Origin: JANYBT01 sp038211475
GTDB taxonomy: Bacteria; Acidobacteriota; Terriglobia; Terriglobales; Acidobacteriaceae
DNA: 8,564 nt
Assembly (NCBI GenBank): GCA_038211475.1
Contig: JBBQVN010000152.1
Location: forward strand, 1 to 8,564
Reading direction: 5' to 3'
Shown: positions 6,003 to 8,564 of the stretch, piece by piece
How the letters are laid out: each line of letters begins with the position of its first letter
Position numbering within the stretch: position 1 is the first letter of the stretch
Program-made: the position numbers and the translations under genes
Notes under the pieces: generated by a model
What the model was told of the DNA's origin: nothing
Seen by the model: only the letters and a program-made list of their open reading frames with translations
Databases searched by the model: none

Positions 6003-6278
6003 ATGTCGAGAAGCAATCACACCGAGGCGCAGATGATCGGGGCGCTGAAGCAGTTGGAAGCGGGACGCAAGGCGGAAGACGTGGCGCGGGAAGTGGGAGT
6101 GTCGAAGCACACGATCTACGCGTGGAAGGCGAAGTACGGTGGAATGGATGTGAGCGAGGCCCAGGAAGCCAAGCAGTTGCGGGATGAGAACACGAAGCTG
6201 AAGAAGCTGGTGGTGGATCAGAGCCTGGACAAAGAGATGTTGAAAGCGGTGATCGCAAAAAACGGATGGAGCTCGTAA
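6003..6278 (+). CDS. IS3-family transposase OrfA (helix-turn-helix subunit)
   Basis: This 91-residue protein is the DNA-binding, end-recognition part of an IS3-family transposase, made alone or fused to OrfB by frameshifting. A helix-turn-helix occupies about residues 22-44 (GRKAEDVAREVGVSKHTIYAW), followed by KYGGMDVSEAQEAKQL and a leucine-zipper-like coiled coil (about 55-84). The KYGGMDVSEA segment and the length match the IS407 group. GAGAGGGG at 5987-5994 lies eight bases before the ATG. It appears intact, the only intact gene of the element. It overlaps orfB by 13 bases in the -1 frame. Without full OrfB it could at most act as a repressor of related copies. Confidence 0.92.
   Translation: MSRSNHTEAQMIGALKQLEAGRKAEDVAREVGVSKHTIYAWKAKYGGMDVSEAQEAKQLRDENTKLKKLVVDQSLDKEMLKAVIAKNGWSS
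6257..6263 (+). promoter_or_regulatory. Programmed -1 frameshift heptamer (A_AAA_AAC) between orfA and orfB
   Basis: In the orfA frame the codons read gcA AAA AAC, an exact X_XXY_YYZ heptamer. It stands 13 bases before the orfA stop (6276-6278). A -1 slip leads directly into the orfB frame, which reads AAA CGG ATG from 6260. IS3-family elements use such slippage to make the OrfAB transposase. The orfB ATG at 6266 immediately follows the site, so coupled re-initiation is also possible. Confidence 0.7.
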
Positions 6279-6898
6279 ACCAGCGGACGGATGCGGACTG
6301 GCTGCGAGTGCAATACGCAGCGAGCGAGCGCCGGGTATGCGGGCTGATGGGAATGGCGGCATCGAGTTATCGCTACCAGGCGAGGCGGTGCGACGAGCCG
6401 TTGCGCACACAGTTAGTGGAGTTAGCGCGCGAGAAGCCGCGCTTCGGATATCGGCGATTGCACGTTTTGCTGCGGCGAGGCGGCACCGGGGTAAATCACA
6501 AGCGCGTGCATCGAGTGTACCGGGAGGCGGGATTGATGATTCGACGGAAAAAGCGAAAGCATTGCATGCGCGAAGGCAAGCCGCTGGTGGCGCGGACTTC
6601 GGCGAATCAGGAGTGGGCTTTGGACTTCGTGCACGATGCGGTGGAATGCGGACGGGCGATCCGGGTGCTGAGCGTGGTGGATGCGTATACGCGGGAGTGC
6701 TTGGCGCTGGAAGTCGACACCAGTTTCGCCAGCCGGAGAGTGACGCGGGTTCTGGAGCAGATCGTAGCCGAGCGGGGACAACCCGTGGCGATTCGCTGCG
6801 ACAATGGGCCGGAATTTACCAGCCGGCATTTTCTGGCGTGGTGCGTGGAGCGGCAGATCGAGTTAGTGCTACCCAAGCGTGAAGAATTACGAGACTGA
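6266..6898 (+). pseudogene. IS3-family transposase OrfB, truncated before the last catalytic residue
   Basis: This is the catalytic part of the transposase. An N-terminal HTH_21-type region includes KPRFGYRRLHVLLRR (residues 57-71) and VNHKRVHRVYREAGL (76-90). The integrase-type core begins about residue 112 with W-A-L-D120, the first catalytic Asp, and continues to CDNGPEF with the second Asp, D179. The third catalytic residue (Glu in the usual IESFNGR segment, about 35 residues on) is missing. After IELV (198-201) the frame reads LPKREELRD and stops; those last residues come from RHS DNA read out of frame. OrfB proteins of this group usually have about 270-290 residues, so roughly a quarter is lost and the enzyme should be inactive. 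The ATG at 6266 is the likely re-initiation start; the fused form enters the frame at the upstream slippery site. Confidence 0.88.
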
Positions 6899-8564
6899 CT
6901 ACGGCTACGACGGGCTGGACAACCTGACCTCGGTGACTCAGAAGGGAGACGGCACGGGCAATCGCAACCGCACATTCGTTTACGACTCGCTGTCGCGGCT
7001 GACGAGTGCGGCCAACCCGGAGAGCGGCACCATCACGTACACGTACTCCAATAGCTCCAGCGGTTGCGCGAGCCAGCCTGGAATTCTGTGTACGAAGGCA
7101 ACACCCAAGCCCGCGACGACCACCTATGCCTATGACGCGTTGAACCGGCTAACCCAGAAAAGCTACAGCGACAGTACCGCAACAGCTCATTTTGGCTATG
7201 ACGGGGCGGCGCCGACGGGGTGTACCACCGCTCCGCCGACGCTGACCGATTCCAACCCGAAGCCGCTGCGGACAGCAATTTGCGACGGCTCGGGGGCGGC
7301 CTCCTGGAAGCATGACGTCATGGGGCGGGCGCTCAGTGAGAGTCGCACCATCTTAACCGGAAACAAGACGATTTCCTATACCTACAATTCAGACGGCTCG
7401 CTCTCCACGTTGACGTATCCCGGCAGCGCCAAAGTCGTTACCTACACGCAGAATGGGAGCAGCTACACAGCCGGGCGTCCGGTCTCGGCGGTTACGACCG
7501 GGACAGGGGTCAACTACGTGACCGGGGCCACCTATGCGCCGTTTGGTGGGATGGCCAGCATGACCAACGGGTCGGCGACGGGGTTTGCGGGAATCGTCAC
7601 CACGGACACGTACAACATCCGCCTGCAGCCGCTGAGGATGCTGAGCACGAGTCCCACTGCAACCGTCCTAAACCTGTGTTACAAATTCAATGTTGGCGGC
7701 GGCACGACCGGGACTTGCGCGTTCAGTTCAGGAACCAGTGACAACGGCAGCGTAGTCAAGATCGTGAATAATCGCGACACCACGCGCAGCCAGAACTTCA
7801 CCTATGATTCGCTGAACCGTATTGCGACCGCGTGGACGGACGGGACAGGCGCCAACAGTTGGGGCGAAGTGTTTACCATTGACCCGTGGGCCAACCAGAC
7901 GCAGCGAAACCAGTACTCGGGGAGGACGAACTCCGAGGGGCTGAGTGTCATCGTCAACACCTCGAACCAGCTCACCACCTCCGGCTACGCGTATGACGCG
8001 GCTGGGAACATGACCAACGACGGCATCCACAGTTACACCTACGACGCCGAGAACCGCCTGCTCACTGCGGCGGGCTGGACCTATGTCTATGACGGCGACG
8101 GCAATCGCGAAATAAAGTGCAACCACGCATCGCCGTGTCCGACCAGCGGCACCGGGACGACCTATTGGCGCAATATGGCAGGCGAGGTGATCAGCGAAGG
8201 GGGTCTGGGCGGCTCGATTACCGAGGAATACATCTTCTTCAACGGGGGGCGGATAGCGCGGCGCGACAATCCAAGCAGCGTGGTGCACTACTATTTTGCG
8301 GACCATCTGGGAACGCACGGGGTGGTGACCAATGCGACCGGGACTTATCCGTTTGAGCAAGACATGGATTACTACCCATACGGCGGCATGCAGCACGACT
8401 ACAGCACCGCGCCGCTGGCGCAGAACTATAAGTTCACCGGCAAAGAGCGGGACTCGGAGAGCGGGCTGGATGAATTTGGAGCTAGGAACTACAGCAGCAG
8501 CCTCGGACGGTTCATGATCCCCGACTGGGCGGCGACGGCGACGGCGACGGCGGTGCCCTACGCG
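6867..8564 (+). CDS. RHS/YD-repeat protein, truncated at both ends
   Basis: The frame opens after a TAG at 6864-6866 and runs without a stop to the window edge (566 codons). RHS proteins are large, secreted or surface-exposed beta-cage proteins that often carry a polymorphic toxin at the C-terminus. YD-type repeats are clear: YGYDGLDNLTSVTQ, FVYDSLSRLTSAANP, YAYDALNRLTQKSY, FTYDSLNRIATAW and YAYDAAGNMTNDG followed by YTYDAENRLLTAAG. The conserved RHS core is complete: YYFADHLGTHGVVTNATG, YYPYGG (8370-8387), YKFTGKERDSESGLDEFGARNY and LGRFMIPDW (8502-8528). I walked the whole frame and found no frameshift. The N-terminus is missing: coding sense begins at the IS junction, and the first possible start (GTG 6879) has no Shine-Dalgarno. 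The C-terminal tip, which would show a toxin if any, lies outside the window. The core style is common in Acidobacteria. Confidence 0.9.
8531..8552 (+). repeat. Hexanucleotide tandem repeat in the RHS gene
   Basis: Three exact GGCGAC units (8531-8548) plus a partial fourth (GGCG) encode Ala-Thr repeats right after the RHS core motif LGRFMIPDW. Since the unit is six bases, copy-number changes would keep the frame and only alter the length of the Ala-Thr spacer. Confidence 0.7.

Larger units (their letters stand above)
5938..6870 (+). mobile_element. IS3-family (IS407-like) insertion sequence, right end missing
   Basis: About 930 bp of an element that is normally about 1.2 kb. The left end probably begins TGACCTGCTCCCC at 5938, the usual type of IS3-family terminus, 65 bp before orfA. 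It encodes OrfA and the first ~200 residues of OrfB, with a programmed frameshift site between them. Sequence resembling IS ends around 6866-6872, where RHS coding sequence takes over in another frame. No inverse complement of the left end is found downstream, so the right terminal repeat and target duplication are lost. The remnant cannot transpose on its own. The exact left boundary is judged from the terminus motif and from where the signal-peptide frame loses sense. Confidence 0.8.

Noticed and set aside
5849..6187. 112-codon frame reading from the signal peptide through the IS left end
   Set aside because: Only the first ~28 codons make sense; the rest is orfA DNA read out of frame.
7450..7475. 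GGGAGCAG near 7457 as a possible right terminal repeat of the IS
   Set aside because: Only a short partial match to the inverse complement of the left end, deep inside intact RHS coding sequence with no frame disruption.
7728..8396. 222-codon minus-strand open frame opposite the RHS gene
   Set aside because: The plus strand carries repeated YD motifs and the RHS core throughout; the antisense frame is a by-product.

Overview
The window reads as a piece of a GC-rich soil-type bacterial chromosome, most likely an acidobacterium (Terriglobia/Koribacter-like). That placement is an inference from the style of the RHS protein, the GC-rich codon use and the gene mix; no rRNA or other marker is present to confirm it. 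The first 5.3 kb is ordinary, well-preserved housekeeping DNA. The last 3.2 kb is accessory and rearranged.

Housekeeping part. A glutamine synthetase gene enters from the left edge on the minus strand (1-914, C-terminal third missing). A 440-bp divergent spacer follows, with a tandem 12-bp repeat and hairpins. Next come two plus-strand genes 57 bp apart: a DinB-fold metalloprotein (1355-1834) and a zinc-dependent homocysteine S-methyltransferase (1892-2800). A SulP anion transporter with a STAS domain (4563-2809, minus) converges on them with only 8 bp between stop codons. Divergent from the transporter is a YceH/DUF480 double winged-helix protein, best started at a TTG at 4642 and ending at 5292.

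Accessory part. Downstream of yceH lies a decayed minus-strand gene resembling the small four-helix membrane family PF04020 (YvlD / 'phage holin family IV') at 5309-5548. About 300 bp with no recognisable gene follow. Then comes the first ~28 codons of a secreted protein (5855-5937), cut by the left end of an IS3-family (IS407-like) insertion sequence. The IS has an intact orfA, a perfect A_AAA_AAC slippery heptamer before the orfB start, and an orfB that ends before its third catalytic residue. At about 6867-6872 the IS stops abruptly and an RHS/YD-repeat protein begins in another frame. It runs open to the window edge and includes the full RHS core motif (YYPYGG ... FTGKERD ... LGRF). The IS right end and the RHS N-terminus are both missing.

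No CRISPR array, tRNA, rRNA, origin or recognisable novel defence or biosynthetic system was seen. The most interesting points are the IS/RHS chimeric junction, the possibility that the signal-peptide stub and the RHS fragment were once one gene, the RHS C-terminal tip lying just beyond the edge, and the repeated motif upstream of the DinB gene.
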